Assembly (NCBI RefSeq): GCF_030704535.1
Contig: NC_081822.1
Span: forward strand, 31,703,001-31,767,000
Length of the DNA stretch: 64,000 nucleotides
From: Vitis vinifera
Taxonomy: Eukaryota > Streptophyta > Magnoliopsida > Vitales > Vitaceae
Direction of reading: 5' to 3'
The translations under genes and the position numbers were made by a program. This document shows, in pieces, positions 1 to 10,130 of this stretch (position 1 is its first letter; every line of letters starts with the position of its first letter). A model generated the notes under the pieces. The model was given only the letters and a program-made list of their open reading frames with translations. It did no database searches and had not been told where the DNA came from.

Positions 1-480
1 TCAACGCCATCATCTTACCATAGATTGGGTAATCATAACAAACAAGAACCGTTGATTGGTGCCATTTGTAGGCTATCATGCAAGAATCTCGAACCATGTC
101 GTTAATTGTGCATTTACATTTGTCAATGTCGTTGATTGCATGTAATGACTAATTGACATTGATTTTTGGGTGTAAATGTCATCTAGATTGTCGCTTAGGC
201 ATTGACGATGATTAATCATTTGTCAAATGCTTAGAATTTTCAATTGGGTTGGTTTGTCCGTTTGAAAGTCCCCAGTCAACTTGTCTGTCCATTTCGTCTG
301 GCATTGGGGAAAAAAGAAATTTGTATTTCCTCTTGTGTCAAATGGAGCTTGTCTTAGTCCAGACGGATTACACCCTAACAAATTACCTGCTTACCTTGGA
401 CGGTCAAAGGGTCTTGAGCCTAGGTAGGACACGTGGAGAGAAACTTTCCACACAACCTCCATGGTTATTCGATTTTGCCT
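1..480. other. Upstream intergenic stretch, no gene seen
   Basis: No convincing coding sequence is visible. A 77-codon open frame at 249-482 has no recognisable domain and no splice context. A CACGTG G-box-like hexamer lies at 430-435, about 1.2 kb upstream of the P450 start; its relevance is unknown. Confidence 0.5.
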
Positions 481-672
481 AAATTATAATTTATGAGAAT
501 AAATATATAAATTTAATGATTTAAAATAAATTTTAAGTTAATTTTATCAAATAACCTTAATATTTAAAGTAAAAATTAAGTCATAAGTTTTCAATTAACA
601 ACTTAAGTATAATTTAACTTAAAATCAATTTAAACTATTAAGTAATAAGTATAAAATTTTATCAAACACCCA
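481..672. repeat. Fragment of the same AT-rich MITE family as 827-1244
   Basis: This stretch matches 1051-1244 closely: the same order of 'taatttatga', 'aatttaatgattta', 'taagttaattttatcaaa', and an end resembling 'aaacaccc'. It is the right-hand part of the family found complete next door. Its left end is missing. Confidence 0.5.
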
Positions 673-826
673 CTAATTGTTTTTTTTATTTTATTGAAAA
701 ACTTTTTTCTACATGTTTTCTTAAAGATTTTTTTGAACTTTTTTTAAAAGTGTTTTAAAGTTTTATCAAATACTTCATTTGCTTTTTTTTGAAAAAAAAA
801 TGTTTTTTTTTAAACTTAAAATTAGT

Positions 827-1244
827 GGATATTTGGTAAACCAACTTAATAAGTTAATTTAAATCATTAAGTAAATTAAGTATGTTTCGTAAAATAACTT
901 AATGAAATGACTTAAAGTTAAAAACAACTTTAAGTAAGAAGTAAAAACAATTAATTTATTTTTAAGTTCATATCTTCATTTGACATTTTTACCCCAATTT
1001 GCCTTAATTACCTCTGCAATCTCCTTAACTATTACTCAACTTTCTCTACCCTAATTATAATTTATGATGATAAATATGTCAATTTAATGATTTAGAATAA
1101 GCTTTAAGTTAATTTTATCAAACAAACTTAATACTTAAAGTAAGAATTAATTAATAAATTTTAAGTCAACAACTTAAATATAATTTAACTTAAAGTAAAC
1201 TTTAGTTATTAAGTAATATATATTAAATTTAACTAAACACCCTC
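827..1244. mobile_element. AT-rich MITE with degenerate terminal inverted repeats
   Basis: The left end begins GGATATTTGGTAAA. The right end, read in reverse complement, begins GAGGGTGTTTAGTTAAA, so the ends are related inverted repeats. TTAGT flanks it at 822-826 and 1245-1249 and may be the target-site duplication. It has no coding capacity. A second copy of the flanking DNA at about 57.53-57.89 kb lacks the element, which supports insertion. The superfamily is not certain. Confidence 0.55.
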
Positions 1245-1315
1245 TTAGTTTTATTTTGAAATAACTATCGGTAGATTCTTACTCTTATTTAAGTGTGTTT
1301 TTTTTTTTTTTTTCC

Positions 1316-1505
1316 CTCAATGATCTTGATTAGTCATACATATCCACACTTGATATTAAGAGTTGATTTTCCTCTAATGACATTGGACCAACCTTTTTGA
1401 GCTTTACCGTCTCAATGATCTTGATTAGTCATACATATCCACACTTGATATTAAGAGTTGATTTTCCTTTGATGACATTGGACCAACCTTTCTGAACTTT
1501 ACCGT
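1316..1505 (+). repeat. 95-bp tandem duplication upstream of the P450
   Basis: Two near-identical 95-bp copies (1316-1410 and 1411-1505) each start CTCAATGATCTTGATTAGTC and end in TTTACCGT. They lie 146-335 bases upstream of the P450 ATG, so they probably duplicate a promoter segment. The related sequence near 57.77 kb has one copy only, so the duplication is probably younger than the split of the two. Confidence 0.75.
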
Positions 1506-1570
1506 CTAACTAAAGATAAGCACTAAACGGTTGTTGTGAGACTGACATTTGGAGCCCTTCCACTTGCCTA

Positions 1571-1578
1571 CATATACC
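1571..1578 (+). promoter_or_regulatory. Possible TATA box of the P450
   Basis: CATATACC lies about 75 bases upstream of the ATG at 1651, a normal plant TATA-to-start distance. It is a weak match and there is no transcript evidence. Confidence 0.3.
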
Positions 1579-1650
1579 CCAGAAGTTGGCTTTAGGTTTT
1601 CCATCTTCAACCTCTCCTTTTGCCCAATCTTTTATCATTGAATAACAGAC

Positions 1651-3485
1651 ATGGATCTCTTCTTTTCATATCTACTATACCTTATACTATTCTCCATATC
1701 ACTTCCAATAGTCTTCCTTATTACTTACAGGCACAAATCCTCCAATCCAAACCTTCCCCCTGGGACAATGGGATGGCCAATCATAGGAGAAACTTTGGAA
1801 TTTTCTTTGGCTTGTCAAGGGGGGAACCCGGGGAGATTCTTGAACGATAGAATGAACAAGTACTCCCCTCAAGTGTTCAAGACCTCCTTATTGGAAGCGA
1901 ACATGGCTGTGATGTGCGGCGCTTCGGGCAACAAGTTTCTTTTCTCCAACGAGGACAAACTTGTAGTCTCATGGTGGCAGCGTTCAATGAAGAAGATTTT
2001 GTGCTTCCCATCTGTCTTCAACGAAACTTTAACAGGAGATAAGTTCAGACCCCCTACCTTCCTTCCTGAATTTCTCAAGCCAGAAGCTCTGCAACACTAC
2101 CTAGCCACCATGGATTCGATGGCAAGCGAACACATTGAGTTGAATTGGTCTTCTAATAGAGAGGTACTGGTTTTTCCGCTTGCAAGGAAGTACAGCTTTG
2201 CGTTGGCTTTCCGGCTCTTTATGAGCATTGATGATCCTGAGTATGTTGAGATGATTTCTCATCCCTTCCAGATTTTGAACGAAGGATTCCTTTCTGTGCC
2301 TATAGATATTCCTGGGACGACATTTAACCGTGCTCTCAAAGCCAGCAAATTCATTCACAATGAGCTTCTAGCAATCATCAGAAAGTGAAAAATGGAGTTA
2401 GAGCAGAAGGGAGACTTAGCTACTAGAGACCTACTGTCTCACATGCTCTTAGCATCAGATGAAAATTGTGATGTTAAGAGTGAGATGGAGATCAGTACTC
2501 AAGTTATTTGTCTGCTTTTTGCTACCCATCACACCACAAGTTCTGTCATCACATTCATCCTCAAGTACCTGGCCGAGTTCCCTGATGTCTATAGCAAAGT
2601 CTTAAAAGGTAATACCTAAAAAACCGGCTGTCTCCTTTCTTTTGAATCCATTTCAAGCTTACATGCATTGTTGTTTGATAGTGTTTTCATTTGAAGTATT
2701 TTTTAAAAAATGTTTATAGACGAGATATAAAGTATTTGTCTTTTCTTTTGTCTTGGCCTTGATCCATGGGGTAGGTGAATAGATTCGTTGACGAAAATTT
2801 TTAAAAATTTTAAGATAGTTTTTCTTCCTCATCTTTCCCCAACTATTGTGAAGGGTTGTTCATTAACAGACCAAATTTAAAATTAATTTTTTTGATTCAA
2901 TAGAGCAAATGGAGATTGCAAAGAGCAAAGGTCCGGAAGGGTTTCTGAAGTGGGATGACATTCAAAAGATGAAATATACTTGGAATGTAGCAAATGAAAC
3001 AATGAGGCTAACCCCACCTGTGCAAGGAACTTTTAGAGAAGCCATAACTGACATCACGTATGCAGGTTTTACAATTCCAAGGGGATGGAAGGTATGTCAT
3101 ATATAAAGTGCTGTTTTGTAAAATCAAATTGTTTGTGGTACACTCACGAAACTTACTGGAAAATTTTGTCCTGCAGATGCATTGGAATGTAAATACAACA
3201 CATAGAGATCCCAAGTATTTTCCTGATCCCGAGAAATTCAATCCCTCGAGGTTTGAAGGAAAAGGGCCTCAACCATTCACTTTTGTGCCTTTTGGGGGAG
3301 GGCCTCGGATGTGCCCCGGAAGGGAATATGCTCGAGCGCAGGTACTTGCATTCATACATCATGTGGTGACAAGATTCAAATGGGAGAAAGTAGATCCCTG
3401 TGAAAAGGTTGCATATAATCCATCACCCATTCCTTCCAAGGGCTTCCCAATTCGCCTCCAGCCTCTACAAAATGGATCTATTTAA
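1651..3485 (+). pseudogene. CYP716A-like cytochrome P450 with one in-frame stop
   Basis: Three exons are visible: 1651-2608, 2904-3091 and 3177-3485. Their introns (2609-2903, 3092-3176) start GT and end AG. The exons total 485 codons, the usual CYP716 length. The start carries a hydrophobic membrane anchor followed by a proline-rich hinge (NPNLPPGTMGWP). Exon 2 has the K-helix ExxR (ETMR); exon 3 has the PERF-like FNPSRF and an intact haem loop, [13 protein letters not shown]716A enzymes are ER-bound monooxygenases; family members oxidise C-28 of beta-amyrin-type triterpenes towards oleanolic or ursolic acid. Two oddities are present. A TGA at 2386-2388 sits where the frame otherwise continues unbroken, giving a 245-residue product without the haem site. 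The I-helix motif reads ATHHTT, with His (2530-2532) where the acid of the GGxDT consensus is expected. It is probably a young pseudogene; a sequencing error at the stop cannot be excluded. Confidence 0.85.
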
Positions 3486-3650
3486 GATTTGGTTATTTAA
3501 GAAGCTATATTTGTGGTGCATTTGAATGTTTCAATAAGATGGCTGCATGCATAAGTTTCAGTTCCTGCAAAATAAAGTGGACAACTAATATAGCAAAAAA
3601 AGAAAAGAAAAATTAAAATATATTAATTCCAATAATCAATGAAAGGACAT

Positions 3651-4149
3651 GTTGGGAAGTATCCAAAATTCCTAATTAGTATAAATTCCTTTTTATAAAG
3701 AATATTATATACAATATTTCCTAAGTTGATACATTATTGTAATATTAGATTTCCTTATAGAATAAAAAAAGTTCTTGGAAATATCTTTATAAATATTTTA
3801 GGTCATGAAAGGAAAATGTTATGAGATGGAGACGAGCCTATAAAGACCATACGAGGTGGATAGATGTGAGGGAGAACCATACAAGGTGGATAGGAATGTG
3901 AGGGAGAATGAGAGATACCCGGTGGAGCGAGAGAGCTTTTGGTAGGATATGGATACAAAGAGTGGGGGATATGATATGTTTGGAGGACTCAATAGTTGTA
4001 TCTAGTTCTATAATCTATAATGTTCTATATTGTATAATAGAAAGATTCTCTCCTTTGTGAATGTAGACATGTTTGGTTAAACCACATTAAAATCTCATGT
4101 ACCAGGTGAGTAATTGTTTTATCTTTCTGTTCTTGAATGGTATCAGAGC
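3651..4149 (+). mobile_element. Ty1-copia LTR with primer-binding site
   Basis: The sequence begins TGTTGGGAAGTATCC and runs about 490 bases to TGGTATCAGAGC at 4138-4149. That 12-mer is the copia primer-binding site, complementary to the 3' end of initiator-Met tRNA. This marks a plus-strand 5' LTR. No gag or pol follows, so the element is truncated. The LTR resembles those of the TRIM-like element at 30957-32042. Confidence 0.65.
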
Positions 4150-4798
4150 TTTTGCTGACACAACATGTACAATTTTTTATGATTCACAGGAATAATATTT
4201 TTCTCTCATTCAATCTCCACTATGTATAAGAAAAATGAGAAAAGATGACACCTTATAATAAAAATAATGGCGCTTTTTACAAGCCCCAACAAATCAAGCA
4301 TTCTTATAACCATTTTTTGTAGTAGAAATCTCTTTCTTGATTTCAATCCAAGGGCAATGGAACTGAAAGTTTACTTGAGGGCTAGAGGTGACTTATTTTT
4401 TAGTAACCTTGTTCAAGGTGGACGAAGAGTGGGTGTGGAGTGTATGGTATTCCTTCACAAGTGTGATGATTGGTTCAAGATTTGAATTGAGTGCCACGCA
4501 GGCCAAAGCTAGTGGTTTCTATTAGAAGTTGTTACATCAATTAGTTTATATGCTGCATATATTCAGGGGTATAAAGGAGACTATTGTAATAGAATAAGAC
4601 TAGACTTCAGGAAAGGTTTTGGGGTGTGTTTGAGAGAAAATAGAGAAGATTTTCTTGATGAGTTTTTTTAGAAAATCAAACACAAACAAAGAGGGAAGAG
4701 ATCTGTAAGAACCTTGTACTCAAAGTTCATCAACAAGATTGACTCTGCATATTTTGGCATAAGGACAAGTTTATGAGGGATTTCCTTGCTCTATTTAA
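4150..4798. other. Degenerate TE-derived spacer
   Basis: No gene is seen. The stretch after the copia primer-binding site is probably leftover retroelement leader. A 72-codon open frame at 4267-4485 shows no family signature. Confidence 0.35.
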
Positions 4799-6172
4799 GA
4801 GGGAGTTTAAATGAGGGCCAAAAGACTTATTCTTATTAAACTTATGAAGAAATTTTTTTATTGTTTCAATGAACTAAGCAGTTTCCTTCTAGAAGTTGTC
4901 CCTTTATTAATTTGCGTTAAAATTAAGAAAAAAATGCTTCAAGGTTTTTGGTTGTATTAGAAACTGTCATTTTTTTTTGGGTCCCCTCACCAGACCGACA
5001 TTGAAGTATAATATCTGTATTCATAGGTGAATTGAGGCACTTGATCCGGCCCCTTAGATTTTCATCTCCTAATTTGGCTCCTTGATTGCAAATCTCTTTA
5101 TGATATTTTGTCAAAAAGAGAATATGCTACCTTAATCTATTTGATCAATTCAATGGCCATTTGGACCTATTTTGGTGTCAACAAGACATCCAAACACCAA
5201 GAGACAACGTGCATTATCGACCTAGTTGGAAGCCTGGAGCTTGAAATTGTTTTCTATTGATGAGTTAGGCTTGGGTTGTGGTGGACCTTGGCATGATTTG
5301 ACCCTTTTTCTAATCCACGTCGGGCCTTAATTTAACGAAGTAGACTAAGGGATTGAGCACTTGGTGGGATTGAAGAAATCTTTTTGGGGAAGTACTGGAT
5401 CTTGAAGCTTGAAACATCAATCTTTGAAGATGTCAACAATTTGAACATGTGCCATAGTGAAATCAAATGTGAAAAAACCTTTTTTTTTCTTTCCTTAGTA
5501 CTTTTTAAGAACCAAACATAGTCATAATGGTTATTCCAAATGCTAGAGGTTTAGGCTATGTTTGATCCTCATAAAATTTGAGAGAAAATGTAAAGGAAAG
5601 AAAAAGTGAAGAAAAATAAAAGATAGAGTTAAAGTCGATAAATTATTTTTATTTATTATTTTAAACTCATTTTTATTTATATTAACTTACCAATATAAAA
5701 ATTAAATAATTTAAAAATACATAAATTTCTAACTAATTTTAACTATATTTAATTTTCTTTGGAATTTCTTATAGGACAATCAAACATGAGAAAATAATTT
5801 TTCTTACCATTTTTTTCTTTTCTTAACACTTTCTGAGAACCAAACATAACCTTAGTGATTTTATCACAACTAATATTAAGATAAACAAGTAATTAACTCA
5901 TGAGTCTAATCCAATCCTTAATAGTAAGTGGTGGAGTCTTTGGTCTTGTTTATGCATGTCTTGGATTTGATCAATTGCTTTAAAATTTTTGTTGATTACG
6001 AATCCAAATTTGAGGGTTGAAGCATAAATTTAACAAGGGAATTGAATATATTAATGATTAAGTTATGGTCGTAATATATATTGAGAAGACAGGACTAAGT
6101 TTATTTTCCTTATATGAATCTTAAAAATCGTGACAACTTGAAGAATATAGTGGTAGGTGATGTTATATGTAC
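4799..6172. repeat. Segment C1, a diverged copy of 24338-25803
   Basis: The similarity starts at GAGGGAGTTTAAATGAGGGCC and ends near GTGGTAGGTGATG. The pair is clearly more diverged than the A and B pairs, with indels around 5.4-5.6 kb, so it may be an older duplication or a dispersed repeat. No conserved coding frame is visible. Confidence 0.6.
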
Positions 6173-6620
6173 GAATGAAATATTCCATGATTCGTTTCTC
6201 TCATGAATTCTTTTTCATTGTAAGTTATTTTTCATTAATTAATTTTAAAAATACAAAATTACAATTGAAACAAAATCAAATCTTTTGTTCAAAAAGAAAA
6301 AGAATTAAAATATTTCTAATATAACTAGAATAATATTAATATATAACATGATTTAATATATTATCTAATATATAGAAAATGGATTTATCCATTTATGTTT
6401 TATTAATGTATACCATTTGATTGCATATCACAATATTTTTTTCTTTATAAGATTTTAAATTATTATATTATTCATAAAAAAGAAAAAATAATAATGTACT
6501 AAAAATAAATTATGAAAAAATATAAATAATATTATCTTTTTAATATTGAAAAATGAGATGAAATATATTTTTTGTTTTAAGAAATACCGAAAAGCTAGGT
6601 AGAGATATGTTTTCTTTTTT
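6173..6620. other. AT-rich spacer, no gene seen
   Basis: Very AT-rich, with no coding signal or recognisable element. In unit 2 the corresponding place between C2 and A2 holds about 8.3 kb. Confidence 0.4.
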
Positions 6621-6860
6621 TATTTTTTTATTTTTTTTTCCTATGGAACAAATATTATCATACTCAATAGAATGGGCCCATGGTACCACATCGGATTCAA
6701 TCTATTATCTGTGAGGTAACAAATTCAGTAGAATGGACCCGTAGTTATGATACTTGTATGGCCACATCCCTCCTATGTATATTTGGTAATGCTCCATCAT
6801 ATTCACTCGGATATATCATAATGTCATAAGACCAATTGTCCATAGTTATGATAAATATTA

Positions 6861-6862
<2 letters not shown>

Positions 6863-6906
<44 letters not shown>
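6863..6906. repeat. (TA)22 microsatellite
   Basis: Uninterrupted 44-base TA tract. The equivalent site in A2 (about 34387-34402) is much shorter, so the locus is length-variable between the two copies. Confidence 0.95.
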
Positions 6907-6908
<2 letters not shown>

Positions 6909-7884
6909 GATAGTGGAAAAAGTTTTTGATACTATGTATATAGTGGACTTTTATCAATTATGTAGATGTCTTTTATAGTCGTGAGTGCCATTAGGCATAA
7001 TGTGGAGTGTACATGAGAGGGAGCAAGGTCATCCTAAATATGATGGAATGAGATTATGTTTGTCTAACTTTGTAAGTGTTAGGATTGAGTCTCTAAAAGC
7101 AAGACATGATATAACAAAGTTAGATTTTACTGTCCTTTTGTTATCCCTTGTATGCATTGATATTAATTTTAGTATTCAAACTCATATGATCACTTGCATT
7201 GTACATGATTTCAATGCAATAGAAGTTGTACAGAAGATACAATTCATGGGTTTCTTACAAGATGATAAGTTCTTCACAATCAATTAATGAATTTGGGCAA
7301 TCCAATAGAGGCTGTAGTGCACTACCTTCTAATTAGAGGGATGACTTATTTTAATCATCATGATAAGTTTTCCATGGTGAGTACATTAGTATGTATGATT
7401 ATACATTGGATAGGACTTACGGTGAATTATGATGTAAGATTATTATATTGTCATGATTCACCAAACTTCTATATTGCATGTACTCTCAACCTTGAGAGTA
7501 TATTGAGTCTCTATTGAAATCAATAGGAAGCTTTAATTTGACCTACAGATGATACCCTATAATGGTCATATATCCCTATGGATTGAATCATTATTGATGG
7601 AGGCCAATGACAACAAGTATTCTCAATGGAGGCATTATCATATCTCATGAGATTAAAACAGTATGTCCCTTTAGGTGATCCAAAGGACATGTGATCATGG
7701 AATATGTGGTCGCAATAATTCTTTTAGTAGAATTTACTCCCATCCACTTATTTAGGTCTCCCTTTAGGTGCTCTGTGTAAATCTACAATAGTTTAGGATG
7801 GAGTAAAAGAGAGATTTTATAAGAGGTTGTCCATGTGGAAGAGACAATACATTTCCAAAGGAGGGAGTATTATTTTAATTTGAA

Positions 7885-9353
7885 ATACTTTATCTATAAC
7901 TAGCTTGCCCATTTATTTTATGTCTTTGTTCTATATCACAATGGCTATTAGAATGAGGCTAAAACAAATTTAGAGGGATTTTTTGTGGGAGGTGGGGTGT
8001 TAGATTATAAACCACATCTTGTTAAATGGACGATTGTTTGCTTAGACAAAAGGAAATATGGGTTGGGTGTTAAGAGTCTCTCAATTCTTAATAAGACTTT
8101 TATTTGCAAGTGGAGTTGGTGTTTTTCAAATGAGAATTGTGCTTTCTAGAAGCAAGTTATTTGTGGGAAGTACAGATAAGAAAAAAGGGGTTTGTCTTCT
8201 TGGAAGGTGAGAGAGGGGTGAAGGGTTGTGTTGGGTTGTAGAAAACAGTAAGGAATTAGGATTGGGATCTTATGAGAACTAGGTATTCCTTCTTGGTAGG
8301 TAATGGGCGGAGAGTGAAATTTTAAAACGATAAGTGGTATGAGGGCAATCTGTTGAGTGTGTCTTTCTCTTCTCTATTTGCTTTAAGTAATTCTAAGGAT
8401 GTGTGGGTGCGTGGAGGAAGTTTAGAATTACTCAACTAAAAAGGGGGGGGGGGGGGGGGGGGGGGGGAGGGGGAGGAGGGAAGGTGAAATCCTTATTTTT
8501 CTAGACCTTTTAATGATTGGGAGATGGATTGTGTGGAGAGATTTCTAGCATGTTAATTTGCATGGGAAGAGAGTGTATAGGGATGCAGAAAATACAATGC
8601 TTTGGACAATGACAAAGAGTGGCAAGTTTATAGTTAATTCTCTTTACAATGCTTTGGAGCTAGACAACTTCGAGTCTTTTCCAATAAGAGGAATTTGGCT
8701 CTCATGGGTATAACCTAGAGTGAGTTCCTATTTTATTTTTTATTTTTTATTTTTTGTTGAAGGCTACGTGGGTAAAGTTTTAACCTTGGATCAAGTTCAG
8801 AGATGAGGATGGTGTTTAGAAAATAGGTGTTATTTTTTTCATTTGTTTGAAAAATCCATAGATCACTTGCTTCTCCATTGTGAAAAAACAAGGGTTTTAT
8901 AGGAGTTGTTTTTTGCATTTTTTTTTTGATATTTTTGGGTGCTTCCTTTATTAGTTAAAGAGAATCATTGGGGTGACATGGTTTTTTTGTGGAAAAAAAG
9001 TGTGGGAAGGTTTAGAGTGCAAGCCCTTTATATTTGTTTTGGAGATTTAGAAGACAAGGAACAAAAATGTGTTTGATGATGAGGTGTTTTCTTTCAAAAA
9101 GCTAAAAAATGATTTTTATTTGGTTTATTTGGTTAGAGACTAAGTTGTTTATGTATGATTGTCTTTTGACTTTAGTGAGTTACTTTGATTGGTTGGGCCT
9201 TGGTGAGGGTCCAATTCTTTTGGTTTTTTCTCCTATTTGAGCCTTGGTGGTGGAGGGAGGTTTGTTTCTTGTATACCTTAGGTTGCTCTTTTGGTGACTC
9301 ATTTTAATTTAATTTGATTCTTTATCTATCATTTAAAAATATAAAAAAAATCA
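7885..9353 (+). mobile_element. 5'-truncated L1-type LINE, ORF2 C-terminus
   Basis: Broken plus-strand frames encode the C-terminal end of a plant L1 reverse transcriptase and the zf-RVT region. Readable pieces include LPIYFMSLF, RDFLW, LNKTFICKWSW, GNGRRVKF, and later the KVLTLDQ and IDHLLLHCEKTR-like segments. Many stops and frameshifts interrupt it. It ends in an A-rich tail near 9340-9353 after CTTTATCTATCATTTAAAA. Most of ORF2 is missing, as expected for target-primed reverse transcription. It was already present before the A1/A2 duplication. Confidence 0.75.
8443..8467 (+). repeat. Run of 25 G
   Basis: An uninterrupted 25-base G tract followed by GGGGGAGGAGGG-like sequence inside the LINE. 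The A2 counterpart near 35930-35945 is only GGAGGAGAGGAGG, so the tract expanded in A1 or is an assembly artefact. It could form a G-quadruplex. Confidence 0.9.
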
Positions 9354-9867
9354 TATCCTTCTTGGAGTTAGAATATGTCGGTTGAACATACAATAGAAAA
9401 ATTTACAACTCAAGTATTAGAGGAGTAATCTTGATGGGTTGATAACATTACCCTATTATTTTATGGACACCAATTCATGGGGTGTCTGTATGCAATAGAA
9501 AGTAGATCACAAACCTGAGCTTTGTCTCATTGCAATTTCATAAAATACTGGCGTGTAGTTAACTCTTTTTAGTAGAGTATTGAGTCAACTTCATAATTGG
9601 AATATAAAGGAGCCAATATTTTCTTATAGGTCCCAATGGTCCCCCATCGAGCTCTTAGTTCATATTGGCATGTTTTGAGGGTATTTTGGCTATGTACTTC
9701 ATAAGTGTATATAAGGGTGTTTTAATAAGAATATAATATTGCACTAGATCTTATGAATTGATTTTCTTAAATGGGCTAATTAATTAATTGGAACATGTTA
9801 TGGCTAATTAATTAATTAAGACTGAAGCCTAATTTGGGTTCAAGTCACTTAAACCCACAAAAAAAGC

Positions 9868-9877
9868 CTATATAAAC
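9868..9877 (+). promoter_or_regulatory. TATA box of the LTR-like element
   Basis: CTATATAAAC follows an A-rich stretch and precedes a plausible start region. The same motif recurs in A2 at 37332-37341. This is typical of an LTR U3 promoter; activity is unknown. Confidence 0.45.
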
Positions 9878-10130
9878 CCCTTAGGGGTTAAGACTTTATT
9901 CTTCTAGTTCGGTTTTCTAAAATTGCAAAGAGAGGAACCCAAGTCAACCTCAAGAAGAGAGAAAAGCTCACCATTCTCTCATGCCAAGCATCCATTATGG
10001 GAGAGATTGGCTGGAAGATCATTGGATAAACTAGTTCTACAACAACCACAACGTTTTCATCAAATGGGATTCTATCTAGGAACATTCAAATCACAAGTTT
10101 GAGCTCTTTCTATGTAAATCTAGGTTTTTT

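Larger units (their letters stand above)
6640..10130 (+). mobile_element. Probable long LTR-like element, split by a LINE
   Basis: The stretches 6.64-7.88 and 9.36-10.13 kb flank the LINE. The right part has U3/R-like architecture: two AATTAATTAATT blocks, a TATA box at 9868-9877 and a leader starting about 30 bases on. The left part holds two small open frames (6985-7287 and 7287-7517) that overlap at TAATGA and recur in A2; they resemble nothing I recognise. No gag or pol of this element is visible, so a solo LTR is possible. The boundaries are approximate. Confidence 0.45.

Noticed and set aside
249..482. 77-codon open frame upstream of the P450
   Set aside because: No homology, domain or splice context that I can see.
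6745..6957. Minus-strand frame with poly-(Tyr-Ile)
   Set aside because: Translation of the TA microsatellite.
9888..10085. Minus-strand frame conserved in A1 and A2 (also 37352-37549)
   Set aside because: Conserved only because the segments are recent duplicates; it lies antisense to the LTR leader.
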